Below are positions 1 through 8,920 of a DNA stretch of 64,000 nt, in pieces. The stretch's first letter is position 1; each line of letters begins with the position of its first letter. Origin of the DNA: Metasolibacillus fluoroglycofenilyticus. GTDB taxonomy: Bacteria; Bacillota; Bacilli; Bacillales_A; Planococcaceae. The notes under the pieces were generated by a model, which searched no databases, was not told where the DNA came from, and was given only the letters and a program-made list of their open reading frames with translations. Location: positions 806,001-870,000 of the forward strand of contig NZ_PYWK01000001.1 of NCBI RefSeq assembly GCF_003049645.1, written 5' to 3'. A program made the position numbers and the translations under genes.

Positions 1-462
1 GCGTACAGATAGTATGACGGCATTTAATACGGTAAAAATAAATGCGCTGAAATAGGCTTGGAACATAAAGGGCAATAACAGAATTTCAATGCTGACGACA
101 AAATAATTAGGATGGCGCATAAAGCGATAAGGTCCTTTTCGTATGACTGGTGCATGTGGCAAAATGAAAATTTTGGTGTTCCAAAATCGACCTAATGAAT
201 AGATACACCATACGCGCAAACCTTGTACAACGACAAATAATAGAAGTAATATAGGAAATAAAGGGGATAGTGATGGTTTTTTCAATGTTATTTCTAAAAG
301 TAGGACGATAAAAAAGCTGCTATGCAATGCAAGCATATGTGGGTAATGATTTGTGCCGACTTCATATGCCCCTTGTGCACGTAGCCAACGTTCATTATGA
401 CGTGCAATTATAAGCTCAACAAAGCGCTGTAAAATAATAATCAATATAAATAAATAAATCAC
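1..462 (-). CDS. bpsB: Isoprenylcysteine carboxyl methyltransferase family protein (BpsB/YpbQ-like), 3' end cut by window
   Basis: Membrane methyltransferase of the ICMT family. In B. subtilis the partner gene of the type III polyketide synthase encodes such a protein, which methylates alkylpyrones; the same role is inferred here. The 154 visible codons start with GTG, 2 bases after the TAA of the upstream synthase gene, so the two are probably translationally coupled. The first residues form a hydrophobic segment (IYLFILIIIL), with two more hydrophobic stretches at about 50-60 and 65-85. The family signature is seen near residues 115-130 as GPYRFMRHPNY, where the RHPxY motif binds S-adenosylmethionine. 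The C-terminus lies beyond position 1. Family assignment is good; the substrate is inferred from the neighbour. Confidence 0.82.
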   Translation of the reverse strand, partial: MIYLFILIIILQRFVELIIARHNERWLRAQGAYEVGTNHYPHMLALHSSFFIVLLLEITLKKPSLSPLFPILLLLFVVVQGLRVWCIYSLGRFWNTKIFILPHAPVIRKGPYRFMRHPNYFVVSIEILLLPFMFQAYFSAFIFTVLNAVILSVR

Positions 463-464
463 CC

Positions 465-1547
465 TTATTCACCCCATTTCACTAATACAGCCTCACCGCA
501 AAAGCCTGGACCTAGCGCAACAAGCATACCAAATTCGTCAGATTTTTTATTTTCTAACATAAATTGTTCCAGTACATAGAGCACAGTAGGGGAAGACATA
601 TTACCGTATTGCTGCAAAATCATGCGGGCAGTTGCCGTTTGTTCAGTTGTTAAAAATAATGCTTGCTCATAAGCTTCAAGCACCTTTTTGCCACCTGGAT
701 GTGCGATAAAATAAGCAACATCACGCTCTGCTAAGTATTGTTCCTCTAAAAATTCTGCTATAAATGGACGGAGCCAGCGATTGATTATAGAAGGAATGCT
801 TTTTTGAAAAATAACATGCAAGCCGCTATTTTGTATATCCCAGCCCATTACTTGCTCGGAATGTGGCCATAATTTTGAGCCACTATGAACAATATGTGGT
901 ACAGCGCATTGCAGTGCAATCTCCGCTTCATCCCCACAGATGAGAACCGCAGCAGCTCCGTCAGCAAATAACGATGCACCAATGATATTGCTTTTGCGTA
1001 TATCCTCAGTTTGGAATGTTAAGCTACATAGCTCTACGCAAACGACGAGCACCTTTGCAGTCGGATAAGCTTTGCAAAAATCAAAGGCTCGACTAATTCC
1101 TGCTGCGCCACCAGCACAACCAAGGCCCCACAGCGGAATGCGTCGCAAGCGCTCTGAAAAGGGTAATATATTCATAATGCGTGCATCAATACTCGGTGTT
1201 GCTAACCCTGTTGTACTGACAAAAATAATAGCATCCACGCTGTCAGGAGTGATAGGTGAGGCAAGAAAATCTTCATTTTTTAAGCATTGTTGAATGACTT
1301 CAACGCTATACTGTGTTGCTAGCTCCACATATAATTGATTGCGCTCTGCAAAGGAGCGTGGCGTGCGATGCCATTCTGGCGATATGCAGAGCTGACGCTT
1401 GTCAATTCCGCCGTTGTGAAAAACTTGTAATAATCTTTCTAGTCGTGGCATGTGCTGCTGAAAAAGGTCCGCTGTTAATTGTTTTGCCTCCTGCTGTGTT
1501 AGTGTGTATGGCATTTGGTATGTACTAACTGAGCAAATTTTTGGCAT
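465..1547 (-). CDS. bpsA: Type III polyketide synthase (chalcone/alkylpyrone synthase family)
   Basis: Homodimeric cytosolic ketosynthase that extends fatty acyl-CoA with malonyl-CoA to give alkylpyrones; it corresponds to B. subtilis BcsA/BpsA. The Cys-His-Asn triad is visible: C144 in GLGCAGG, H283 in FIAHPGG and N316 in YGNMSSP. The protein has 360 residues, normal for the family. The open frame extends 20 codons further upstream, but the start MPKICS at 1547 is preferred because GGAGAGGAG lies about 8 bases before it. The ICMT-like methyltransferase gene follows after 2 bases, as in B. subtilis, so this is a two-gene operon. A 17-bp inverted repeat lies about 90 bp upstream of the start. 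Family certain; exact product inferred. Confidence 0.92.
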   Translation of the reverse strand: MPKICSVSTYQMPYTLTQQEAKQLTADLFQQHMPRLERLLQVFHNGGIDKRQLCISPEWHRTPRSFAERNQLYVELATQYSVEVIQQCLKNEDFLASPITPDSVDAIIFVSTTGLATPSIDARIMNILPFSERLRRIPLWGLGCAGGAAGISRAFDFCKAYPTAKVLVVCVELCSLTFQTEDIRKSNIIGASLFADGAAAVLICGDEAEIALQCAVPHIVHSGSKLWPHSEQVMGWDIQNSGLHVIFQKSIPSIINRWLRPFIAEFLEEQYLAERDVAYFIAHPGGKKVLEAYEQALFLTTEQTATARMILQQYGNMSSPTVLYVLEQFMLENKKSDEFGMLVALGPGFCGEAVLVKWGE

Positions 1548-1633
1548 AGAAAAACTCCTCTCCAATCGAAGTATGATGTAATGTATGCAAGGAGGAAGGA
1601 AGAACATACCTTTCGAACATTGAATAAAGTTTT

Positions 1634-1676
1634 GAATAATATTATCTTTTACATCACCTAAAAGATAATATTATTC
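1634..1676. repeat. Perfect 17-bp inverted repeat between divergent bpsA and lspA
   Basis: Arms GAATAATATTATCTTTT (1634-1650) and its exact complement (1660-1676) enclose a 9-base loop. No long T run follows on either strand, so a factor-independent terminator is doubtful. The position, upstream of bpsA and before the lspA leader, also fits an operator for a DNA-binding protein. Nothing decides between these. Confidence 0.6.
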
Positions 1677-1691
1677 GTCTTAGACGGACTG

Positions 1692-1700
1692 TGGTAAAAT
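1692..1700 (+). promoter_or_regulatory. Possible extended -10 promoter for the lspA leader
   Basis: TGGTAAAAT matches a TGn-extended -10 element (-10 hexamer at 1695-1700). No convincing -35 lies 17 bases upstream. If used, it would give a leader of about 365 nt before lspA. Weak call. Confidence 0.3.
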
Positions 1701-1710
1701 GGATAACATA

Positions 1711-1800
1711 TTGTGTAAAGTGAACCTTCAATCAGTGGAATCTTTCACTGATTGATAATTTCACAAATCGGATTTTTACAAGCTGTTGATTTTCCACTCA
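1711..1800 (-). repeat. Diverged, reverse-oriented fragment of the element found before rsgA and rbgA
   Basis: Read on the minus strand, this stretch resembles the 3' half of the elements at 30579-30750 and 55321-55490. It has the stem CAATCAGTG/CACTGATTG followed by the words GAAGGTTCACTTTA, and next to it an equivalent of the words around the ACTGCCC stem. The apical loop word TGAGGAAAAC of the other copies is missing. It is probably a decayed copy. Confidence 0.45.
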
Positions 1801-1860
1801 AACAATTTAATCTGATTCAACAAGAGATGAATGCAAAAAAAGCATTTCAAATCAAAGGGA

Positions 1861-2029
1861 GCTCAGTCTAAGAGCGCCGCTATACGTGCGACGACTGAGT
1901 GACTAGCATAAGCCCTCGGCAGATGGCGCAGGACGTGACGATTGTAGGTTAACTTCCACTGGTTAGCTCGAAAAAATCTGGACGTATGCCGAGGCGTAAC
2001 TGATTTTCAATTCTAGTTTTGAAGTGGGG
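1861..2029 (+). ncRNA. Structured 5' leader before lspA, possible pseudoknot
   Basis: Several complementary segments are visible. A 7-bp hairpin pairs CTCAGTC (1862-1868) with GACTGAG (1893-1899). An 8-bp long-range stem pairs CCTCGGCA (1914-1921) with TGCCGAGG (1987-1994). Segment 1954-1960 can pair with 2023-2029 (5 Watson-Crick plus 2 G-U pairs), crossing the previous stem and so making a pseudoknot possible. A small TTCAA/TTGAA hairpin lies at 2006-2022. No T-box GGTGG signature and no known riboswitch was recognised. It may be a cis-regulatory RNA or part of a repeat element; function unknown. Confidence 0.4.
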
Positions 2030-2071
2030 ATTCTACAGCCTGTTAATACGGGGTAAACGGAGGCGGCATCT

Positions 2072-2551
2072 GTGAAGAAGTATTATGGAATAGCGATACT
2101 TGCTATTTTATTGGATCAAATAACAAAATGGATGGTTGTTAAAAACATGGAAATAGGTGAGCGGATTGCCCTTTGGGACCCTTGGCTCGGCCTGTTATCG
2201 CATCGCAATAAAGGAGCGGCATGGGGAATGCTGCAAGGACAAATGTGGTTATTTACTATTGTAACGATTGGTGTCATTATTGCTATTCTTTATTTTTTCT
2301 ATACCGAGGCAAAGGGCAAGCCGCTATTGCAAGCAAGCTTAATGCTACTGTTTGGTGGGGCTGTAGGGAATTTTATCGATCGTTTATTCAGAGGAGAAGT
2401 AGTCGATTTTGTCGATGTACTTATACCGATTATCAATTACGAATTCCCGATTTTTAATGTGGCGGATGCTGCCCTATCAATTGCAGTTGTCATGTTATTA
2501 ATTGCAATTATTTTAGATGATCAACAACAAAAGAAAAAGGTGAAACAATGA
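2072..2551 (+). CDS. lspA: Lipoprotein signal peptidase (signal peptidase II)
   Basis: Integral membrane aspartyl protease that removes signal peptides from diacylglyceryl-modified prolipoproteins. The catalytic aspartates are D103 in GNFIDRL and D132 in FNVADAALS. Four hydrophobic segments are visible, at about residues 5-15, 58-77, 86-100 and 128-148. The length of 159 residues is typical. The start is GTG, with GGAGGCGG about 7 bases upstream. The stop overlaps the rluD start (AATGA), so the two are coupled as in B. subtilis. In that species ileS/ylyA lie upstream; here the divergent bpsA pair does. A long structured leader precedes the gene. Confidence 0.95.
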   Translation: MKKYYGIAILAILLDQITKWMVVKNMEIGERIALWDPWLGLLSHRNKGAAWGMLQGQMWLFTIVTIGVIIAILYFFYTEAKGKPLLQASLMLLFGGAVGNFIDRLFRGEVVDFVDVLIPIINYEFPIFNVADAALSIAVVMLLIAIILDDQQQKKKVKQ

Positions 2552-3453
2552 CAGTAGTCAAATATACAATTGAAGCTGAGCGGGCAGGTGAGCGCATAGA
2601 TAAAGCGCTCGCACATATACAAACAGAATGGTCGCGTACACAAATTAGCAATTGGCTAACAGATGGCGTAATAAAAGTAAATGGTGCGGAAGTTAAAGCA
2701 AAGTATAAGGTGAGGGAGGGCGATATTATTGAAGTCGATGTTCCGGAGCCTGAGCAATTAGAAGTCGTTGCTGAAAATTTAGCACTAGACATCGTTTATG
2801 AGGATGCAGATGTAGTCGTTGTTAACAAGCCAAAAGGGATGGTTGTGCACCCTGCACCGGGGCATATGAGCGGTACACTTGTCAATGGATTAATGCATCA
2901 TTGCAAAGATTTATCAGGAATTAATGGTGTATTGCGACCTGGTATTGTCCATCGCATCGACAAAGATACATCGGGTTTATTGATGGTGGCTAAAAATGAT
3001 ACGGCGCATGAATCATTAGTAAACCAGCTCGTAGCAAAATCAGTGACACGCAAATATACAGCATTGGTACACGGGCATATCGCGCATGATAAAGGGACAA
3101 TTGATGCACCAATTGGACGCGATACAAAGGATCGCCAAAAGCAGGCTGTTGTTGATAATGGCAAGCATGCTGTTACCCATTTCCAAGTGATAGAACGGCT
3201 AGGGGATTATACTTTAGTGGAATGTCGCTTGGAAACAGGGCGTACGCATCAAATTCGCGTCCATATGCAATATATTGGATTTCCACTAGTAGGTGACCCG
3301 AAATATGGACCGAAGAAAACAATTGATTTCAATGGACAAGTGCTACATGCGGGTGTATTAGGCTTTGTCCACCCTGCAACAGGCGAGTATTTAGAATTTT
3401 CAGCAGCGCTACCAAAGGATTTTGAACAATTGCTTGCGGAGTTGCGCGAGTAG
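2548..3453 (+). CDS. rluD: Large-subunit rRNA pseudouridine synthase, RluD family
   Basis: Converts uridines to pseudouridine in 23S rRNA; it corresponds to B. subtilis YlyB. An N-terminal S4 RNA-binding domain (about residues 10-75, with RTQISNWLTDGVIKVNG) is followed by the catalytic domain. The signature HRIDKDTSGLL contains the catalytic aspartate, and GRTHQIRVHM is the conserved late motif. Its 301 residues match the family. It overlaps lspA by 4 bases. Its stop is immediately followed by the pyr promoter, so the two transcription units abut. Exact target uridines are inferred from the family. Confidence 0.93.
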   Translation: MTVVKYTIEAERAGERIDKALAHIQTEWSRTQISNWLTDGVIKVNGAEVKAKYKVREGDIIEVDVPEPEQLEVVAENLALDIVYEDADVVVVNKPKGMVVHPAPGHMSGTLVNGLMHHCKDLSGINGVLRPGIVHRIDKDTSGLLMVAKNDTAHESLVNQLVAKSVTRKYTALVHGHIAHDKGTIDAPIGRDTKDRQKQAVVDNGKHAVTHFQVIERLGDYTLVECRLETGRTHQIRVHMQYIGFPLVGDPKYGPKKTIDFNGQVLHAGVLGFVHPATGEYLEFSAALPKDFEQLLAELRE

Positions 3454-3456
3454 TTA

Positions 3457-3485
3457 TTGACATCAACTAACGATAGTATTATACT
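3457..3485 (+). promoter_or_regulatory. Sigma-A promoter of the pyr operon
   Basis: TTGACA (3457-3462), a 17-base spacer and TATACT (3480-3485) form a near-consensus vegetative promoter. It begins 4 bases after the rluD stop and lies upstream of the PyrR attenuator. Transcription should start near 3492. Confidence 0.85.
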
Positions 3486-3520
3486 AAGTAACAATAAAAG
3501 CGAATATTGCACCTTTAATG

Positions 3521-4214
<694 letters not shown>

Positions 4215-4233
4215 TAAAATTAGGAGGAACAAT

Positions 4234-5568
4234 ATGTCAAAGCCACTGTTAGATATTCGTGAAAGACCATCAACTATTCAATTAATAACATTAAGTTTCC
4301 AGCATATGTTCGCAATGTTTGGTGCGACAATTTTAGTGCCAAAGCTAGTAGGGCTAAGCCCTGCAATTGCCCTCTTAACGAGCGGGATTGCAACAATTGT
4401 ATTTTTATTAATTACTCAATTTAAAGTACCTGCATACTTAGGTTCCTCCTTCGCCTTTATTGCGCCGATTTTGGTTGCCTCAGGCGGGCTAGAGAATGGC
4501 CAAAATATGAACCCTGGAAACGCGATGATTGGGGCGATGCTAGTCGGTGTTACATATGGAATTGTTGCATTAATTATATGGAAAACAGGCTATAAATGGT
4601 TAATGAATATTTTACCGCCAATCGTTGTCGCACCTGTTATTATGGTCATCGGTTTGGCACTAGCAGGAACAGCCGTCGATATGGCGATGAACATAACGGT
4701 AGAAACGCTCGATGAGGCAACAGGAGAAACGGTGCTAGCAAGCGTTTATAGCTTTAAGCATTTCACAGTAGCATTAGTCACATTATTTGCAGCGATTATT
4801 TTCACGGTCTATTTCAAAAACATTTTAAGTGCAATGCCGATTTTACTCGGCATAGTTATCGGCTATATCTATGCGGTACTTATCGGAATTGTTGATTTCA
4901 CAGCAGTGAAAGAAGCGAGCTGGCTTGCAATGCCAGACTTTTTAATACCAGGCGTGCATTATGAATTTGCTATTACGTCAACAATCTTTTGGGCGATGGT
5001 TCCAATTGTCATCGTCACATTATCAGAGCATATCGGACATCAGCTCGTATTAGGGAAGGTTGTTAATCGCAATTATATTAAGGACCCGGGCTTGCATCGT
5101 TCGATTTTAGGGGATGGGCTTGGCACATTTTTAAGTGCCTTAATCGGTGGTCCACCAAAAACAACATATGGTGAAAATATCGGTGTACTAGCCATCACGC
5201 GTGTTTATTCGGTTTATGTCATTCTAGGCGCAGCCGTACTTGCGATTATCTTCTCCTTCATTGGGAAAGCAATGGCATTAATTCAAACGATTCCAACAGC
5301 AGTGCTCGGTGGTATTTCCATTTTGCTATTCGGGATTATCGCTTCAAGCGGTCTACGTATGCTTGTAGAAAATAATATTGACTTCGGCAACAATCGTAAT
5401 TTAGTTATTTCATCCGTTATTTTAGTCATCGGTATAGGCGGTGCAGCCTTCCACTTCACAAGCGCATTTAAAGTAGAAGGAATGGCGCTCGCAGCAATTG
5501 TCGGTGTCTTATTAAACTTATTATTACCTGGTCGCGAAAAAGAGGTTAACAGCCTCGAGGAAAAGTAA
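4234..5568 (+). CDS. pyrP: Uracil permease
   Basis: Proton-linked uracil importer of the nucleobase-cation-symport-2 (NCS2) family in the cytoplasmic membrane. Its 444 residues contain about 12-14 hydrophobic segments. The N-terminus carries MSKPLLDIRERPS, shared with Bacillus PyrP. The conserved segment with SEHIGHQLVLGKVV (about residue 270) and the GGPPKTTYGENIGV motif bear the substrate-binding Glu and polar residues. The start at 4234 has AGGAGG 6 bases upstream; an in-frame ATG at 4207 overlaps the pyrR stop and is unlikely. It allows salvage of external uracil under the same control as de novo synthesis. B. subtilis has an attenuator on each side of this gene; neither gap here holds one. 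Confidence 0.95.
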   Translation: MSKPLLDIRERPSTIQLITLSFQHMFAMFGATILVPKLVGLSPAIALLTSGIATIVFLLITQFKVPAYLGSSFAFIAPILVASGGLENGQNMNPGNAMIGAMLVGVTYGIVALIIWKTGYKWLMNILPPIVVAPVIMVIGLALAGTAVDMAMNITVETLDEATGETVLASVYSFKHFTVALVTLFAAIIFTVYFKNILSAMPILLGIVIGYIYAVLIGIVDFTAVKEASWLAMPDFLIPGVHYEFAITSTIFWAMVPIVIVTLSEHIGHQLVLGKVVNRNYIKDPGLHRSILGDGLGTFLSALIGGPPKTTYGENIGVLAITRVYSVYVILGAAVLAIIFSFIGKAMALIQTIPTAVLGGISILLFGIIASSGLRMLVENNIDFGNNRNLVISSVILVIGIGGAAFHFTSAFKVEGMALAAIVGVLLNLLLPGREKEVNSLEEK

Positions 5569-5668
5569 TGGGACAATAAAAGCCTATTGAAGCGAATATT
5601 TTCGAGAATTTTAGACTTCAAGAAGCGTTGTAATGAGAATTTAGCACATTGTAAATGGAGGCAGTCAA

Positions 5669-6547
5669 ATGAAAAATTTATTATCCATGGAGCATTTAAC
5701 AAATGAAGAAATTTTACACATTTTAGAGCGAGCGAAAGCTTTTGAAAATGGGGAGCCGTCAAAGTTATTGCGCTCCTACAATGTCGCTAATTTATTTTTT
5801 GAGCCTAGCACGAGAACGAAAACAAGCTTTGAAATGGCTGAGCGCCGCATAGGCTGTACAGTCATTCCATTCGATGCCGAATTTTCAAGTGCACTAAAGG
5901 GTGAAACGATGTACGATACGGTAAAGACACTTGAAATGATTGGACTAGATGCAGTCATCATTCGTGCAAAGGAAGATGAATATTACAATGAGCTTTTAGA
6001 GGGAATTAATTGCGCTGTAATCAATGCAGGGGATGGAGCAGGGCAGCATCCATCGCAAAGTCTGCTTGATTTATACACGATTCAAAAAGAGTTTGGCACA
6101 TTTGAAAACTTAAATATTACGATTGTGGGGGATATATCTCATAGTCGTGTGGCAAAGTCGAATGCAGCTGCATTGACAAGGCTAGGTGCGAATGTACGCT
6201 TTCTATGTCCGGCAGAATGGGCGGGTCACTTTGAAGCACATCATTCATGGGATGATTTGATTCAAGATAGTGATGTCATTATGCTACTACGCATTCAGCA
6301 TGAGCGTCATTCAGTAAGTAAGAGCTTTTCTAAAGAAAGCTATCATGAGCAATATGGTTTAACGGTAGCGCGTGAGGCACAAATGAAGAAGGGGGCCATT
6401 ATTATGCATCCTGCCCCAGTAAATCGCGATGTTGAAATTGCCGACCAACTTGTAGAATGTGAGCGTTCACGTATTTTCCAGCAAGTGCGAAACGGCGTCT
6501 ATGCACGTATGGCTATTTTAGAAACAATTCTGAAGGAGAGAGAATAA
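5669..6547 (+). CDS. pyrB: Aspartate carbamoyltransferase catalytic chain
   Basis: Condenses carbamoyl phosphate with L-aspartate to N-carbamoylaspartate, the committed step of pyrimidine synthesis. The carbamoyl-phosphate loop [18 protein letters not shown] (STRT) is at about residues 44-61, [12 protein letters not shown] near 128 and [12 protein letters not shown] near 246. Its 292 residues are slightly shorter than the roughly 304 of B. subtilis. No regulatory pyrI gene is adjacent, as is usual in Bacillota. GGAGG lies 8 bases before the ATG. The 100-bp gap from pyrP shows no attenuator; the pyrC start is 1 base after its stop. Confidence 0.96.
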   Translation: MKNLLSMEHLTNEEILHILERAKAFENGEPSKLLRSYNVANLFFEPSTRTKTSFEMAERRIGCTVIPFDAEFSSALKGETMYDTVKTLEMIGLDAVIIRAKEDEYYNELLEGINCAVINAGDGAGQHPSQSLLDLYTIQKEFGTFENLNITIVGDISHSRVAKSNAAALTRLGANVRFLCPAEWAGHFEAHHSWDDLIQDSDVIMLLRIQHERHSVSKSFSKESYHEQYGLTVAREAQMKKGAIIMHPAPVNRDVEIADQLVECERSRIFQQVRNGVYARMAILETILKERE

Positions 6548-6548
6548 C

Positions 6549-7823
6549 ATGACAACTTTTATCCATAACGTAAAAATGGTGAATGAAGTAAGTGAGCTAG
6601 TAATGACAAGCATTACAATTGAAGAAGGTAAAATTACAGCAATTGGTGGCGAACAACCAGCCTCCGCACAAGTCATTGATGGTCAAGGTAATTTAGTAGC
6701 ACCGGGCTTTGTCGATGTTCATACACATTTACGTGAACCGGGCTTTGAGCATAAAGAAACGATTGCTACTGGTACAGCATCAGCAGCAAAAGGTGGCTTC
6801 ACAACAATTTGTGCCATGCCAAATACGAAGCCAGTACCAGATTCAGTTGAAAATATGCAATTAATTCAAGGCTTGATTAAAGAAAGTGCAGTTATTCGCG
6901 TATTGCCTTATGGCTCGCTAACGAAAGATATCTCCGGTGAAGTGCGTACAAACATGGAAGAACTTAAAGCTCATGGTGCAGTAGCCTTTTCAGATGATGG
7001 TGTAGGTATTCAGCTAGCAGCAACGATGTATGAGCAAATGAAGGAAGCAGCTCGCCTTGATGCAATCGTTGTCGCACACTGTGAAGATAACTCTTTAATT
7101 TACGAAGGTGTGATGCATGAGGGCAAACGTAATAAAGAGCTTGGCTTACCAGGTATTCCTTCGATTTGTGAATCGGTGCAAATTGCACGTGACGTCTTAT
7201 TAGCGGAAGCAGCAGGCGCACGCTACCATGTTTGTCATGTCTCAACGAAGGAGTCTGTACGTGCAGTACGTGATGCAAAGGCAGCAGGTATTCGTGTAAC
7301 GGCTGAGGTATGCCCGCATCATTTATTGCTAGAGGAAATGGACATTCCTTCAGATGATGCGAATTGGAAAATGAATCCACCACTACGTGCAGCAGATGAT
7401 AAAGATTCTTTACATGCAGCATTATTAGATGGCACGATTGATTGCATCGCAACAGACCATGCGCCACATACAGTAGAGGAAAAGTGCTGCGGTATGGTAG
7501 GCGCACCATTCGGCATCGTAGGCTTTGAAACAGCCTTCCCATTGTTATATACAAGCTTTGTTGAAACAGGGAAATGGACATTAAAGCAATTAATTGACTG
7601 GATGACAGTGAAGCCTTCTCAAATTTTTGATTTGCCATATGGCACATTAACAGTAGGTGCATCGGCGGATTTAACAATTATTGATTTAACGAAAGAGCAA
7701 ACAGTCGATGCAGAAGGATTTGTAACAAAAGGTCGTAATACACCATTTAATGGTTGGGTCGCTAAGGGCTGGCCAATATTAACGATGGTTGAAGGCAAAA
7801 TCGCATACGAGGAGGCACAATAA
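6549..7823 (+). CDS. pyrC: Dihydroorotase
   Basis: Zinc amidohydrolase that cyclises N-carbamoylaspartate to dihydroorotate. The metal-binding signature is seen as [15 protein letters not shown] at about residues 56-70 (HxH), with further ligands in the segments VVAHCEDN and VCHVSTKES and the catalytic Asp in CIATDHAPH near residue 304. Its length of 424 residues matches class I bacterial dihydroorotases (428 in B. subtilis). It is separated from pyrB by 1 base and from carA by 2 bases, so it is firmly inside the operon. Confidence 0.96.
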   Translation: MTTFIHNVKMVNEVSELVMTSITIEEGKITAIGGEQPASAQVIDGQGNLVAPGFVDVHTHLREPGFEHKETIATGTASAAKGGFTTICAMPNTKPVPDSVENMQLIQGLIKESAVIRVLPYGSLTKDISGEVRTNMEELKAHGAVAFSDDGVGIQLAATMYEQMKEAARLDAIVVAHCEDNSLIYEGVMHEGKRNKELGLPGIPSICESVQIARDVLLAEAAGARYHVCHVSTKESVRAVRDAKAAGIRVTAEVCPHHLLLEEMDIPSDDANWKMNPPLRAADDKDSLHAALLDGTIDCIATDHAPHTVEEKCCGMVGAPFGIVGFETAFPLLYTSFVETGKWTLKQLIDWMTVKPSQIFDLPYGTLTVGASADLTIIDLTKEQTVDAEGFVTKGRNTPFNGWVAKGWPILTMVEGKIAYEEAQ

Positions 7824-7825
7824 TA

Positions 7826-8920
7826 ATGAAAAAGCGCTCATTAATTTTAGAAGACGGTACAGTATTCAACGGTATCGCATTTGGTAGTGATAGAGCTTCA
7901 CAAGGAGAGGTCGTATTTACAACAGGTATGACTGGCTATCAGGAAACATTATCAGACCCATCCTTTTATGGACAAATCGTAACGTTAACATATCCTTTAA
8001 TCGGGAATTACGGTATTAACCGTGATGATTTTGAAGGAATTACGCCAACAATTCGTGGCTTTGTAGTGCGTGAGCTAGAGGAATATCCATCAAACTTTCG
8101 CTGTGACATGACATTAAATGATTATTTGAAAAGCCAAGATATTCCGGGAATTGAGGGCATCGATACACGTAAACTGACGCGCATTATTCGCTCAAAAGGT
8201 GTAGTACGCGCCATTTTAACTGCTGCGGATGAGGCAGTGAATGTAGAAGAAATTGTCGCACATTTACAAGTGACACCACTTATTACACACCATGTAAGAG
8301 AGGTATCACCTAAGGCAGCTTATCCATCACCGGGGCGTGGCAAGCGCGTTGTTGTCATGAATTTCGGCATGAAGCACGGTATTTTGCGAGAGCTGAATAA
8401 ACGTGATTGTGATGTACTTGTCGTACCTTACAATACATCGGCAGAGCAAATTTTAGCGTGGCATCCAGATGGCATTATGCTATCAAACGGTCCGGGCAAT
8501 CCAGCAGATGTAGCAGAGGGTATCGAAACAATTAAAAATTTAATTGGGAAAGTGCCGATGTTCGGTATTTGCTTAGGTCACCAGCTCTTTGCATTAGCAA
8601 GCGGCGCAACAAGCTTTAAATTACCATTCGGACATCGCGGGGCTAATCACCCAGTGAAAGATTTGCGCACAGGACGTACTGAATTAACATCTCAAAACCA
8701 TGGCTATGCAGTGGATGCAGAGTCATTAGCAAATACTGATTTAGAAATTACACATATTGCATTAAATGATGGAACAGTTGAAGGATTACGTCATAAAACA
8801 TACCCAATCTTTACTGTGCAATATCACCCTGAAGCATCACCAGGCCCGGAAGATTCAAATCACTTATTCGACGAATTCATTGACATGATGGAAGCAGAAA
8901 AGGAGAAAAAACATGCCTAA
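7826..8920 (+). CDS. carA: Carbamoyl-phosphate synthase, glutaminase (small) subunit
   Basis: Hydrolyses glutamine and channels ammonia to the large subunit for carbamoyl phosphate synthesis; named pyrAA in B. subtilis. The N-terminal CarA domain (residues 1-150) carries the [13 protein letters not shown] segment. The class I glutamine amidotransferase domain follows, with the nucleophile Cys in [10 protein letters not shown] and the His/Glu pair in [10 protein letters not shown]. Its 364 residues are normal. It overlaps carB by 8 bases, which favours stoichiometric production. Its place in the pyr operon marks it as the pyrimidine-specific isozyme. Confidence 0.97.
   Translation: MKKRSLILEDGTVFNGIAFGSDRASQGEVVFTTGMTGYQETLSDPSFYGQIVTLTYPLIGNYGINRDDFEGITPTIRGFVVRELEEYPSNFRCDMTLNDYLKSQDIPGIEGIDTRKLTRIIRSKGVVRAILTAADEAVNVEEIVAHLQVTPLITHHVREVSPKAAYPSPGRGKRVVVMNFGMKHGILRELNKRDCDVLVVPYNTSAEQILAWHPDGIMLSNGPGNPADVAEGIETIKNLIGKVPMFGICLGHQLFALASGATSFKLPFGHRGANHPVKDLRTGRTELTSQNHGYAVDAESLANTDLEITHIALNDGTVEGLRHKTYPIFTVQYHPEASPGPEDSNHLFDEFIDMMEAEKEKKHA

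Noticed and set aside
1861..2071. T-box leader upstream of lspA
   Set aside because: In other species a T-box precedes the ileS-lspA operon, but the conserved GGTGG-type T-box word and a T-rich terminator stem are not seen here.
5569..5668. Second PyrR attenuator before pyrB
   Set aside because: No CCAGAGAGGCT loop and no GC-rich stem with T run in the gap.
6964..7677. Minus-strand ORF of 237 codons
   Set aside because: Shadow of pyrC; His/Leu-rich translation with no family features.
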